From contig JASHYF010000447.1 in assembly GCA_030043235.1 (NCBI GenBank), forward strand, positions 1 through 7,036: a stretch of 7,036 nt of DNA, written 5' to 3'. The stretch's first letter is position 1, and every line of letters begins with the position of its first letter. The notes under the pieces were generated by a model. The model searched no databases. It worked only from the letters and a program-made list of their open reading frames with translations, and had not been told where the DNA came from. Shown here piece after piece: positions 1 through 6,317 of the stretch. The position numbers and the translations under genes are program-made. Source of the DNA: Solirubrobacteraceae bacterium. Lineage in GTDB: Bacteria > Actinomycetota > Thermoleophilia > Solirubrobacterales > Solirubrobacteraceae.

Positions 1-876
1 TACGGCCCGGTCAACTACGAGGCGTACGTTCCCTTCGAGCAGATCTTCGGCTGGAGCGGCACGTGGAACGACTTGCCGGCGGCGCACGCCGCGGCGATCT
101 TCTTCGACCTGCTCGCCACGGCGCTGATGTTCCTGCTCGGCCGGCGCATGCGCGGCCCCACGCTGGGCGTCGCGCTGGCGTACGCGTGGGTGTCCTATCC
201 GTTCACGCTGTTCACGCTCGAGAGCAACTCCAACGACACGCTGGTCGGTGCGCTGGTGCTCGCGGCGCTGCTCGCGGCGAGCTATCGCTCGCGGCTCGCC
301 ACCGCCGGCCGCGGCGTCTTCGCCGCGCTCGCCGGTCTCACCAAGTTCGCGCCGCTCGCCCTCGCGCCGCTGCTTGCCACCCACGATCTCCCGGCGAGGG
401 GCGCCACCGGCAGCGCCCGGCGGCGGGCGCTGGCGCTCACGCTGTTCGCGTTCGCGTTCGTCGCGACCGCCGCGCTCGTCTCGATCCCCGCGCTCGCGCA
501 CGACTCGCTGCACGAGATCTACGAGCGCACGCTCGTCTACCAGTCCAACCGCAACTCGCCGTTCTCCGTGTGGGGCCTGTACGACCTGCACGGCCCCGAG
601 GCGGCCGTCGAGCTCGCGGCCGTGGTGCTGGCCCTGGCGCTCGCCGTGCTGCCGCGCCGGCCCGATCTCGTCGGGCTGGCGGCGGCGTGCGCGGCTGTGA
701 TCATCGCCGAGCAGCTGGGCATCGAACACTGGTTCTACCTGTACATCCCGTGGTTCTTCCCGCTGGTGATGCTCGCCCTGTTCGGGCGCCTCACCGATCC
801 GCCGTCGCCTCCTGAGCCGGCCGTGGCATCAGAACCTGCTCGATCGCGTCTGCCCGCAGCGGTCGCGAGCAGCTGA
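1..876 (+). CDS. Polytopic membrane protein, GT-C/GT87 (DUF2029)-like glycosyltransferase, 5' end missing
   Basis: The reading frame is open from the first base and ends at TGA 874-876, leaving 291 visible residues; the true start lies upstream of the window. The opening residues read YGPVNYEAYVPFEQIF, matching the Y-G-P-x-x-Y loop seen in DUF2029/GT87 polyprenol-phosphate-dependent mannosyltransferases. Hydrophobic segments lie at about visible residues 30-47, 54-72, 80-95, 105-126, 143-165, 203-217, 222-238 and 243-262. The loop ESNSND (74-79), the segment GLTKFAPLALAPL (112-124) and SPFSVWGLY (186-194) also fit this fold. Such enzymes use lipid-linked sugars at the outer face of the membrane. 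The last 30 residues are a proline/alanine-rich tail lying antisense to the neighbouring phosphodiesterase gene. The family catalytic aspartate would be in the missing N-terminal part, so enzymatic activity is inferred. It could equally be annotated as a hypothetical membrane protein. Confidence 0.72.
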   Translation, partial: YGPVNYEAYVPFEQIFGWSGTWNDLPAAHAAAIFFDLLATALMFLLGRRMRGPTLGVALAYAWVSYPFTLFTLESNSNDTLVGALVLAALLAASYRSRLATAGRGVFAALAGLTKFAPLALAPLLATHDLPARGATGSARRRALALTLFAFAFVATAALVSIPALAHDSLHEIYERTLVYQSNRNSPFSVWGLYDLHGPEAAVELAAVVLALALAVLPRRPDLVGLAAACAAVIIAEQLGIEHWFYLYIPWFFPLVMLALFGRLTDPPSPPEPAVASEPARSRLPAAVASS

Positions 877-1669
877 TCAGCACGCCCATCAGCCATGGAT
901 CCTCCTCCGAGGTCTCGAAGCGGACCGGCATCTGCGTGAGCAGCGCCTCGATCGCCTGCTCGCGCTTGACGCCGATCACGCCTCCGCGCGGGCCGGTCAT
1001 GCCGACGTCGGTGATGTACGCCGTCCCGCCCGGGAGCACGCGCGCATCGGCCGTGGGGACGTGCGTGTGCGTGCCCACCACCGCCGTCACCCGTCCGTCG
1101 AGATGCCAGCCCATCGCCACCTTCTCCGAGGTCGCCTCCGCGTGCATGTCCACGAGCACGTGCTCCACCTCGCCGAGCTCCGCAAGCGCCACCTCGATCT
1201 CCGTGAACGCCGAGCGGCCCGCGCGCAGGTAGAGGTTGCCGCTGAGGTTGATCACACCGAGCCGAGTTCCGTCGTGCTCGACCACGCACGATCCCCTGCC
1301 CGGCTGGCTGCGCAGGAAGTTCGCCGGGCGCACGATCCGCTCGTGGCTGGCCAGATACGGGTAGATGTCCCGCCGGTGATATGCGTGGTTGCCGAGCGTG
1401 ATCGCGTCCACGCCGGCCGCGAGCATCTGATCGGCGATCTTCGGCGTGATCCCGAGGCCGCCGGCCGCGTTCTCGCCGTTGACCACCACGAACGTCGGCG
1501 CGTAGCGCTCGCGCAGGAGCGGCAGGCAGTCCAGCAGCGTGCGCCGCCCGAGCCCCCCGACGACGTCGCCCACGAACAGGATGCGCGCCCGCCCGCGCGC
1601 CGGACGCTCCCCGTTCGCGATCGGCGCCGCGGCCGCCCGCTGCCCGGCGCCCGCCTCGGCCTCAGCCAT
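791..1669 (-). CDS. ymdB: YmdB-type (TIGR00282) metallophosphoesterase
   Basis: The 292-residue protein belongs to the YmdB family of dinuclear metal phosphodiesterases, known in Bacillus to hydrolyse 2',3'-cyclic nucleotides and to affect biofilm and motility decisions. Visible motifs in order are FVGDVVG (D35), VVNGEN (E66, N67), LGNH (N94, H95), DMHAEATSEK (H176), VVGTHTHVPTAD (H201, H203) and TDVGMTG. The eight positions match, at a near-constant offset of 26-27, the metal ligands I recall for Bacillus YmdB, so the active site looks intact. The catalytic core starts near residue 29 and is about 265 residues long, the usual family length. The first 28 residues are an Ala/Gly/Glu-rich extension. 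ATG 1669 is the only ATG or GTG start seen before the core, and no convincing Shine-Dalgarno sequence precedes it. The gene is divergent from the AI-2E gene across 17 bases and overlaps the upstream membrane protein gene tail to tail. The intracellular substrate in this organism is inferred. Confidence 0.9.
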   Translation of the reverse strand: MAEAEAGAGQRAAAAPIANGERPARGRARILFVGDVVGGLGRRTLLDCLPLLRERYAPTFVVVNGENAAGGLGITPKIADQMLAAGVDAITLGNHAYHRRDIYPYLASHERIVRPANFLRSQPGRGSCVVEHDGTRLGVINLSGNLYLRAGRSAFTEIEVALAELGEVEHVLVDMHAEATSEKVAMGWHLDGRVTAVVGTHTHVPTADARVLPGGTAYITDVGMTGPRGGVIGVKREQAIEALLTQMPVRFETSEEDPWLMGVLISCSRPLRADAIEQVLMPRPAQEATADR

Positions 1670-1686
1670 ACTCTGGCAATGGTGGG
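1670..1686. promoter_or_regulatory. 17-base divergent intergenic gap with candidate start signals
   Basis: Only 17 bases separate the start codons of the ymdB-like gene (- strand) and the AI-2E gene (+ strand). On the + strand TACTCT (1669-1674) fits the TANNNT pattern of an actinobacterial -10 box, and GGTGGG (1681-1686) could be a Shine-Dalgarno sequence. GGTGGG abuts ATG 1687 but sits six bases before the in-frame GTG 1693, so GTG 1693 may be the true AI-2E start. I see no matching -35 box. On the - strand neither a -10 nor a Shine-Dalgarno sequence is clear, so the ymdB promoter may lie inside the AI-2E coding sequence. All of this is inference from motif matches. Confidence 0.35.
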
Positions 1687-3030
1687 ATGCGCGTGAGAGG
1701 CGTCTCCGAGAAGACCGAGCGGGAAGACGCCCCGGCCCAACGGGACGATGCCCCGGCCCAGCGGGACGACGCCCTGGCCCAGCGGGACGACGCCCCGGCC
1801 CAGCGGGACGACGCCCCGGCAGAGCAGGTCGCCGAGGCCACAGCGCAGGGCGAGGGCCTGCCCGCCGTGCCGCCCCTGGCGGAGGAGCGCAAGCCCACCG
1901 ACTCCGCGGCAGCGAAGGCGCCGGAGCCGCCGCGCGTCGTCGTCCCCCGCTGGGTGCAGCTGGTGCTGCTGCCGCTCAGCGTGCTCGCGCTGTACGCGCT
2001 GGCGAAAGCCGCGGGCAAAGTGCTGGTGATATTCATCATCGCCGGGCTCATCGCGCTGCTCCTCAATCCGGCCGTCGCCTTGCTGCACCGCTCGCGCCTG
2101 CCACGCGGGGGCGCGGTGCTGGCCGTATACCTCGCATTCTTCCTGACGCTGGCCGGCATCGGCTTCCTGCTGGCCAACCCTATCTCCAGCCAGGTGCGCA
2201 CGTTCAGCGACAACCTTCCCAGCATCGTCGACGAAGCAAACAAGACGATCGCCACCTTCCAGCACGAACTCGATCACCACGGCATCCACCTGGAACTCGT
2301 CAAACAGGGCAAGACGGCGCTGCAGAGCGTCGAGGGCAAAGTGGCCAAGAGCGCGGCCAAACTGGCGTCGTTCGGCGGCGCCCTCGCCACCGAAGCCGCC
2401 GGTGCGATCTTCGACCTCGTGCTCGTGCTCGTGCTGTCGGTGTACATGCTGATCTACGGCGCGAAGATCGGCGCGCTCGTGCGGCGGACGCTGCCCAAGG
2501 GCGACGGAACGAAGACGGACGACTACCCGCACCTGGTCCAGAGGGCCGTGTCCCGATACGTCGGCGGTCAGCTCCTGTTCAGCGCCGTCATGGGCACCTC
2601 CGCCGGCGTGGCGCTGTACGTGTTCGGCGTCATCGGCATCTTCCCCGACGGGCGCACCTACGCGGTGGCCTTCGCGGTGTTCTACGCCACCATGGAGCTC
2701 GTGCCCTACGTCGGCCCGATCCTGGGCGCGGTGCCGCCGGTGCTCGTAGCGCTGTTGACCAAACCGATCACCGCGCTGTGGGTGGCGCTGCTGTTCGCCG
2801 GCCTGCAGCAGCTCGAGGGCCACGTCGTGGCGCCGCAGATCTTCGGGCACACGCTGCGGATCAACCCGCTGCTGGTGATCCTGGCGCTGCTGCTCGGGCT
2901 CCAGTTCGAGGGAGTCATCGGCGCCCTGCTCGCCCTGCCGATCCTCGCGATCCTGCGTGAGACGGCCGTCTATCTGAACCGCCATCTCACGTTCGAGTCC
3001 TGGCGCCGGAGCGACAGCCCGTTGCTGTGA
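1687..3030 (+). CDS. AI-2E family transporter with repeat-bearing N-terminal extension
   Basis: This 447-residue protein is an AI-2E family (PF01594) membrane transporter. Members export or take up autoinducer-2, act as Na+/H+ antiporters, or have unknown substrates, so no substrate is assigned. Residues 1-85 form a hydrophilic cytoplasmic tail with a DAPAQRD heptapeptide repeat (residues 14-47). Membrane segments lie at about 90-108, 112-133, 142-165, 239-258, 296-319, 324-350, 353-373 and 393-424. A soluble, partly helical stretch at 167-235 sits between the third and fourth, as usual for the family. The signature regions ELVPYVGPILGAVPP (337-351) and QQLEGHVVAPQIFGHTLRINP (374-394) are well preserved. 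ATG 1687 is taken as the start; GTG 1693 is an alternative with better Shine-Dalgarno spacing. The stop codon overlaps the ABC ATPase start by four bases, suggesting translational coupling. The core without the extension has the usual family length of roughly 350-360 residues. Confidence 0.9.
   Translation: MRVRGVSEKTEREDAPAQRDDAPAQRDDALAQRDDAPAQRDDAPAEQVAEATAQGEGLPAVPPLAEERKPTDSAAAKAPEPPRVVVPRWVQLVLLPLSVLALYALAKAAGKVLVIFIIAGLIALLLNPAVALLHRSRLPRGGAVLAVYLAFFLTLAGIGFLLANPISSQVRTFSDNLPSIVDEANKTIATFQHELDHHGIHLELVKQGKTALQSVEGKVAKSAAKLASFGGALATEAAGAIFDLVLVLVLSVYMLIYGAKIGALVRRTLPKGDGTKTDDYPHLVQRAVSRYVGGQLLFSAVMGTSAGVALYVFGVIGIFPDGRTYAVAFAVFYATMELVPYVGPILGAVPPVLVALLTKPITALWVALLFAGLQQLEGHVVAPQIFGHTLRINPLLVILALLLGLQFEGVIGALLALPILAILRETAVYLNRHLTFESWRRSDSPLL
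1726..1827 (+). repeat. 21-bp in-frame tandem repeat encoding DAPAQRD
   Basis: Four full 21-base units (1726-1746, 1747-1767, 1768-1788, 1789-1809) are followed by a partial fifth (1810-1827). The units differ at only three sites: GAC/GAT and CAA/CAG, both silent, and CCG/CTG, which changes Pro to Leu in unit 3. The period is exactly seven codons, so the frame is kept. The translated motif alternates acidic and basic charge around Ala-Pro-Ala. The near identity suggests recent expansion by slippage or unequal recombination. Confidence 0.95.
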
Positions 3031-3788
3031 ACGTCGTGCTCAGCGTCAGCGCGCTGGCCAAGCGCTACGGTCCACGCCGCTCGAGCGCTGGGCGCCAGGC
3101 CCTCCAGGACGTCAGCTTTCAGCTCGGCAGCGGTGAACTGGTGGCGGTCGTGGGGCCGAACGGCGCCGGCAAGACGACGCTCCTGTCGATCATCGCCGGC
3201 GTGCTGTCCGCCAGCGCCGGCTCCGTCGTGCAGGCCGACGGCGAGCTGGCCGGCCGAAAGGGGGCGGGGGTCGGGTGGGTGCCACAGCAAGCCGCCCTCT
3301 ACTCCAAGCTCTCAGTCGCTGAGAACCTAGAGCTGTTCGCCCGCCTGGAGGGGGTTGAGGACACCGATGCCGCGGTCGTTCGCATGCTCGAGCAGACGGG
3401 ACTCGGCGCTCGCGCGCGAGATCCCGTGGGCCGGCTCTCCGGCGGCAACCGCCAGCGCGTGAACGTCGGCATCGGGCTGATCGGCGACCCGCCGGTGCTG
3501 GCGCTCGACGAGCCCTCCGCCGCGCTCGACCCCTCTCAGCGCGAGCGCCTGTGGGAGTTCCTGGGTGCGCGCGTCGCCAGTGGCATCACCGTCCTGTTCT
3601 CGACCCACAACGTCAGCGAGGCGCAGCGCCACGCCGATCGCGTGCTCGTGCTCGCCGACGGCCGGCTGCTGTTCGACGGCTCGCCTGCGTCGCTGCTGGT
3701 GCAGGGTGGCGAGGGCGCGAGCGGCGACCTCGAGCGTGCGCTCGTGCGGTTTCTGTGGGAGCGCGCATACCCAGAGGGCACGCTGTGA
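3027..3788 (+). CDS. ABC transporter ATP-binding protein
   Basis: The 253-residue protein is a complete ABC ATPase subunit that would power the membrane protein encoded next. Visible motifs are Walker A GPNGAGKT (43-50), the Q-loop around VPQQ (85-88), signature LSGGNRQ (137-143), Walker B VLALDE (157-162), D-loop SAALD (164-168) and the switch histidine in FSTH (H194). The signature has N in place of the more usual Q at its fifth position, a known variant among ABC-2 exporters. The YSKLSVAENL segment and the C-terminal tail resemble the CcmA/NatA-like group of export ATPases. GTG 3027 overlaps the upstream TGA as GTGA. A GGAG at 3008-3011 is too distant for an ideal Shine-Dalgarno, so initiation probably depends on coupling. 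The gene end overlaps the permease start in the same way. The substrate is unknown. Confidence 0.93.
   Translation: MNVVLSVSALAKRYGPRRSSAGRQALQDVSFQLGSGELVAVVGPNGAGKTTLLSIIAGVLSASAGSVVQADGELAGRKGAGVGWVPQQAALYSKLSVAENLELFARLEGVEDTDAAVVRMLEQTGLGARARDPVGRLSGGNRQRVNVGIGLIGDPPVLALDEPSAALDPSQRERLWEFLGARVASGITVLFSTHNVSEAQRHADRVLVLADGRLLFDGSPASLLVQGGEGASGDLERALVRFLWERAYPEGTL
3773..3778 (+). promoter_or_regulatory. Ribosome binding site supporting GTG 3785 as permease start
   Basis: AGAGGG lies six bases before GTG 3785, an appropriate Shine-Dalgarno distance. It supports this start over the more upstream starts in the same open frame, which would overlap the ATPase gene by more than 200 bases with non-membrane sequence. 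Confidence 0.6.
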
Positions 3789-5143
3789 GGTGGCTGCTGC
3801 GCAAGGACCTGTTGATCCTGGGCCGCTCCCAATTGCTGCTCGCGCTGCTCGTGGTGTACCCGGCAGCGATCGCTTTGCTGCTCGGCCTTGCCATCTCGCG
3901 CAGCCCGACACGTCCGCGGGTGGCGATCGTCGACGAAACGGCTCCCGGGGAAACCTTGCAGGTGGCAGGGCAGCATGTGCCGGTCGGCCGGTATGTCAGC
4001 CAGCTGCTCGACCAGGTCCAATCCGTGCGAGCGGCCACGCGCACGCGGGCGATCGAACAGGTCGACTCAGGCGCTGTCGTCGCAGCCGTGGTGCTGCCCG
4101 CGGGTCTCGCTGCACGGCTGTCCTCGAACGAGAACCAGGCGCAGCTGGAAGTGCTCTACAACGGCAACGCGCTCGAGCAGTCGATCGCGCGCTCGACCAT
4201 CGACTCCGCGCTCGCGCACGCGAACCTGGGCTTCTCCGAACAGATCCAGACCGCCGCGAGGAAGGTCATCGGCACGCTGCTCACAGGCGGCAAGCTGGGT
4301 GGCATGGCAGACGAAAACATCATCGGCCTCGAACGCATCCCCTCCATCCTGGGCGCGATCGCCGCCAGCCAGCCGCGGGGGCACGCGCGCAGCGAGCTGG
4401 AACAGATCGACTCCTTCGCGGGCTTCGCCGCACAGAACCTCACGCTCGCGAGCCACGTGCTCGCGACCATCGGCCAGCCGATCCGCGTGAACAGCGTGCT
4501 GCTGCACGGCCGGCGCACGCCGCTCGACACGTTCGCAGTGGTCGTCGCCGTGAGCCTCTCGATGATGCTGCTGTGCGTGCTGCTCGCCGCCGGCGGCGTC
4601 GCGCTGGAGCGCGAAGAGCACACGCTCGCGCGGCTGATCAGAGGGCGCGGGGCCGGCCGTTCGCCCGCCTCGGCGCTGGTCACACGCACGAGCCTGCTCG
4701 CCGAGAAGACGCTGCTCGCCGCCGGCTGCGCGTTTGTGGTCGCCTTCGCGATGCTCGCCGGCATCGGCGCCTTCGTGCCGCTCGACTGGAGACGTGTGGG
4801 GCTGTGGCTGGCGGCGCTGGCCCTCGATGCCCTCGCCCTCAGCGCCCTCGGCGTGGCGATTGGCGCGCTCGCGCGCGAAGTGCGCGCGGCCTCGCTGCTC
4901 GCCTTCATGCTCTCGCTGCCGCTCGCCCTGCTCGCGCTCGTACCCGGGGGCTCCGTCTCGCGCGGCCTCTACGACGCGATCGGCGTGATCTCATTCGTGT
5001 TTCCCTACAAGGCGGCCCTGCAGGCTCTGGACGCCGCCGTGAACGGTGCCGCTCCCACCATCGCGCTGAGCCTGCTGCACCTCGCCGTCCTCGCCGCCGC
5101 GTTCGCGGCGCTCGCGCGCCTGGGCCTGCGTCGGGTCGAGTAG
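3785..5143 (+). CDS. ABC-2 type transporter permease
   Basis: From GTG 3785 to TAG 5141-5143 the product is 452 residues with the ABC-2 exporter topology (PF12698-like). It has a basic N-terminus (RWLLRKDLLIL), one membrane segment at about 17-37, a large extracytoplasmic domain at about 40-245, and five further segments at about 248-272, 305-330, 336-362, 368-388 and 424-446. The sequence ALEREEHTLARLIRGRG (273-289), just after the second segment, is the cytoplasmic coupling region (E-R-E-x-x-T) typical of these permeases. The open frame extends upstream to 3551, but that part is a shadow of the ATPase gene; the GTGA overlap and the Shine-Dalgarno at 3773-3778 fix the start. It most likely forms a homodimer with the adjacent ATPase for export. 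The large external domain resembles those in exporters of drugs, lipids or peptides, so the cargo is undetermined. Confidence 0.9.
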   Translation: MRWLLRKDLLILGRSQLLLALLVVYPAAIALLLGLAISRSPTRPRVAIVDETAPGETLQVAGQHVPVGRYVSQLLDQVQSVRAATRTRAIEQVDSGAVVAAVVLPAGLAARLSSNENQAQLEVLYNGNALEQSIARSTIDSALAHANLGFSEQIQTAARKVIGTLLTGGKLGGMADENIIGLERIPSILGAIAASQPRGHARSELEQIDSFAGFAAQNLTLASHVLATIGQPIRVNSVLLHGRRTPLDTFAVVVAVSLSMMLLCVLLAAGGVALEREEHTLARLIRGRGAGRSPASALVTRTSLLAEKTLLAAGCAFVVAFAMLAGIGAFVPLDWRRVGLWLAALALDALALSALGVAIGALAREVRAASLLAFMLSLPLALLALVPGGSVSRGLYDAIGVISFVFPYKAALQALDAAVNGAAPTIALSLLHLAVLAAAFAALARLGLRRVE

Positions 5144-5219
5144 AACCAGACGAACCGCAACGTCCTCCGAGCGCCGAGGGATCTCCTCGAAAGAGCGTTC
5201 GACGGATATCCTCGAAGCG
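5144..5219 (+). promoter_or_regulatory. Intergenic region with candidate leaderless hemB promoter
   Basis: This 76-base gap separates the permease stop from hemB. TATCCT (5207-5212) matches the TANNNT -10 pattern, and seven bases separate it from ATG 5220. That spacing would start the transcript at or next to the start codon, giving a leaderless mRNA. No good Shine-Dalgarno sequence precedes the ATG, which agrees with this. No convincing -35 box is present at 16-18 bases. Two weak hairpins (CCTC 5164-5167 with GAGG 5176-5179; TCGAA 5187-5191 with TTCGA 5198-5202) lack U-tracts, so they are not called as terminators. Confidence 0.4.
5163..5216 (+). repeat. Short direct repeats upstream of hemB
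   Basis: GGATCTCCTCGAA (5179-5191) and GGATATCCTCGAA (5204-5216) are 13-base direct repeats with one mismatch, 25 bases apart. A third, weaker copy, TCCTCCGA, starts at 5163, 21 bases before the equivalent TCCTCGAA at 5184. The last copy overlaps the candidate -10 box and contains the palindrome GGATATCC (5204-5211). The spacings are near two helical turns, so they could be operator half-sites, but they could also be a chance or slippage product. Confidence 0.5.
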
Positions 5220-6317
5220 ATGGCATTCCCACAGACGCGCATGCGCAGGCTGCGCGCGAGCGCCGGACTGCGAGGGCTGGTGCGCGAGACCGAGGTGCGC
5301 GCCGGCCAGCTCGTGTTGCCGCTGTTCGTCAGCGAGGCGGCGTCGGGCGCCGAGTCCGGCGAGGTGCGCGCCCCGCCGGCCGGCGCGGGCGGACGTCAGC
5401 CGATCGCCACGATGCCCGGCGGGCAGGGCGTGCGTCAGCCGATCGCCGCGATGCCCGGCGTCGAGCGCCTGTCGCTCTCCTCCGCCGTGGAAGAGGCGCA
5501 GGAGGCGGCCGCGCTGGGGATCGCCGCAGTGCTGCTGTTCGGGCTGCCGGCCGAGAAGGACGAGCACGGGTCGGGAGCATTCGATCAGGACGGCATCGTC
5601 CAGCTCGCCACGCGTGCGATCAAGCGGGCGGTGCCCGAGCTGCTCGTGATCACCGACGTGTGCCTGTGTGAGTACACCGATCACGGGCACTGCGGCGTGG
5701 TGGCGGCGGAATCCCAGACCGAATCCCACCCACCCGGCGCTCCGTCGATCGACAACGACGCCTCCGTCGAGCTGCTCGCGCGCGCAGCCGTCTCGCAGGC
5801 GCGCGCGGGCGCCGACGTCGTGGCGCCCTCGGACATGATGGACGGGCGCGTGCGCGCCATCCGCGAGGAGCTCGACGGCGAGGGCTTCGCCGAGACCCCC
5901 ATCCTCGCCTACTCCGCCAAGTTCGCGTCCGCCTTCTACGGGCCGTTCCGCGAAGCCGCCGACTCCGCCCCCGCCTTCGGCGACCGCCGCAGCTACCAGA
6001 TGGACCCGGCCAACGCGAACGAGGCTGTGCGCGAGGCGCTGCTCGACGTGCAGGAGGGGGCAGACATGGTGATGGTCAAGCCCGCACTCGCCTACGGCGA
6101 CCTGATCCGCTCGATCAAGCGCGCCACGCGCCTGCCGCTCGCCGCCTACAACGTCAGCGGCGAGTACGCGATGGTCAAGGCCGCCGCCGCCGCCGGCTAT
6201 CTCGACGAGCGCTCGACGGTGCTCGAGATCCTCACCTCACTGCGCCGCGCCGGCGCCGACACGATCATCACCTACCACGCGAAGGACGCTGCACGATGGC
6301 TGGCAGAGCAGAGCTGA
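5220..6317 (+). CDS. hemB: Porphobilinogen synthase (delta-aminolevulinic acid dehydratase), cysteine/zinc type
   Basis: HemB condenses two 5-aminolevulinate molecules into porphobilinogen, the common precursor of all tetrapyrroles, in the cytoplasm. The zinc-site motif DVCLCEYTDHGHCG is at 146-159 with C148, C150 and C158. The two catalytic lysines are K234 in ILAYSAKF and K287 in MVMVKPALAYGD. Other family motifs are APSDMMDGRV (202-211), SYQMDPANANEA (258-269) and YNVSGEYAMVKAA (310-322). At 365 residues it is longer than the usual 320-340. About 28 extra residues sit between PLFVSE and MPGVERL (near 40-77), and about 11 more sit between GHCG and NDA (near 160-178). Both insertions contain short sequence duplications and leave the active site intact. 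ATG 5220 is chosen because the family N-terminus (RMRRLRAS) follows directly. The 3' end overlaps the next gene by 22 bases, which suggests an operon. Confidence 0.97.
   Translation: MAFPQTRMRRLRASAGLRGLVRETEVRAGQLVLPLFVSEAASGAESGEVRAPPAGAGGRQPIATMPGGQGVRQPIAAMPGVERLSLSSAVEEAQEAAALGIAAVLLFGLPAEKDEHGSGAFDQDGIVQLATRAIKRAVPELLVITDVCLCEYTDHGHCGVVAAESQTESHPPGAPSIDNDASVELLARAAVSQARAGADVVAPSDMMDGRVRAIREELDGEGFAETPILAYSAKFASAFYGPFREAADSAPAFGDRRSYQMDPANANEAVREALLDVQEGADMVMVKPALAYGDLIRSIKRATRLPLAAYNVSGEYAMVKAAAAAGYLDERSTVLEILTSLRRAGADTIITYHAKDAARWLAEQS
5394..5460 (+). repeat. In-frame 39-bp-period duplication inside hemB
   Basis: Two 28-base copies (5394-5421 and 5433-5460) differ at one base (ACG versus GCG in the fourth full codon of the shared peptide). 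They begin 39 bases apart, so the frame is kept. The products are RQPIATMPG (59-67) and RQPIAAMPG (72-80). The second copy leads into the normal family sequence PGVERLS, so the first copy is the added one. The G-rich sequence before each copy is also similar, consistent with a 39-base tandem duplication. Confidence 0.95.
5709..5728 (+). repeat. 12-bp-period duplication in the second HemB insertion
   Basis: GAATCCCA occurs at 5709-5716 and again at 5721-5728, exactly 12 bases apart and in frame, encoding ESQT then ESHP. It lies in the extra loop between the zinc-site motif and the NDAS segment. Confidence 0.7.
6281..6286 (+). promoter_or_regulatory. Ribosome binding site for the siroheme decarboxylase-like gene
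   Basis: GAAGGA lies nine bases before ATG 6296, inside the hemB coding sequence. It is the clearest Shine-Dalgarno sequence in the window and supports ATG 6296 over downstream GTG codons. Confidence 0.65.

Noticed and set aside
1726..1827. Tandem repeat considered as a CRISPR-like or mobile-element repeat
   Set aside because: The units are contiguous with no spacers, have a 21-base codon-multiple period and keep the reading frame of a real gene.
1539..2960. 473-codon open frame on the + strand
   Set aside because: It is a frame-shifted shadow of the AI-2E gene without membrane segments or motifs.
1252..2985. 577-codon open frame on the - strand
   Set aside because: It lies antisense to the AI-2E gene and part of ymdB, with low-complexity Arg/Gln/His-rich composition and no recognisable domain. 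It is a GC-rich third-position shadow; its apparent repeat is the reverse reading of the DAPAQRD repeat.
3551..3784. Upstream extension of the permease frame
   Set aside because: It would overlap the ATPase by over 230 bases with Arg-rich sequence, whereas GTG 3785 has a Shine-Dalgarno sequence, a GTGA overlap and the proper permease N-terminus.
5164..5202. Two small hairpins after the permease gene considered as a terminator
   Set aside because: The stems are only four to five base pairs with no U-tract, so a Rho-independent terminator is not supported.
3565..5649. 694-codon open frame on the + strand
   Set aside because: It crosses the ATPase, permease, intergenic region and hemB in another frame with Arg/Ala-rich sequence. 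The true frames there show clear family motifs.
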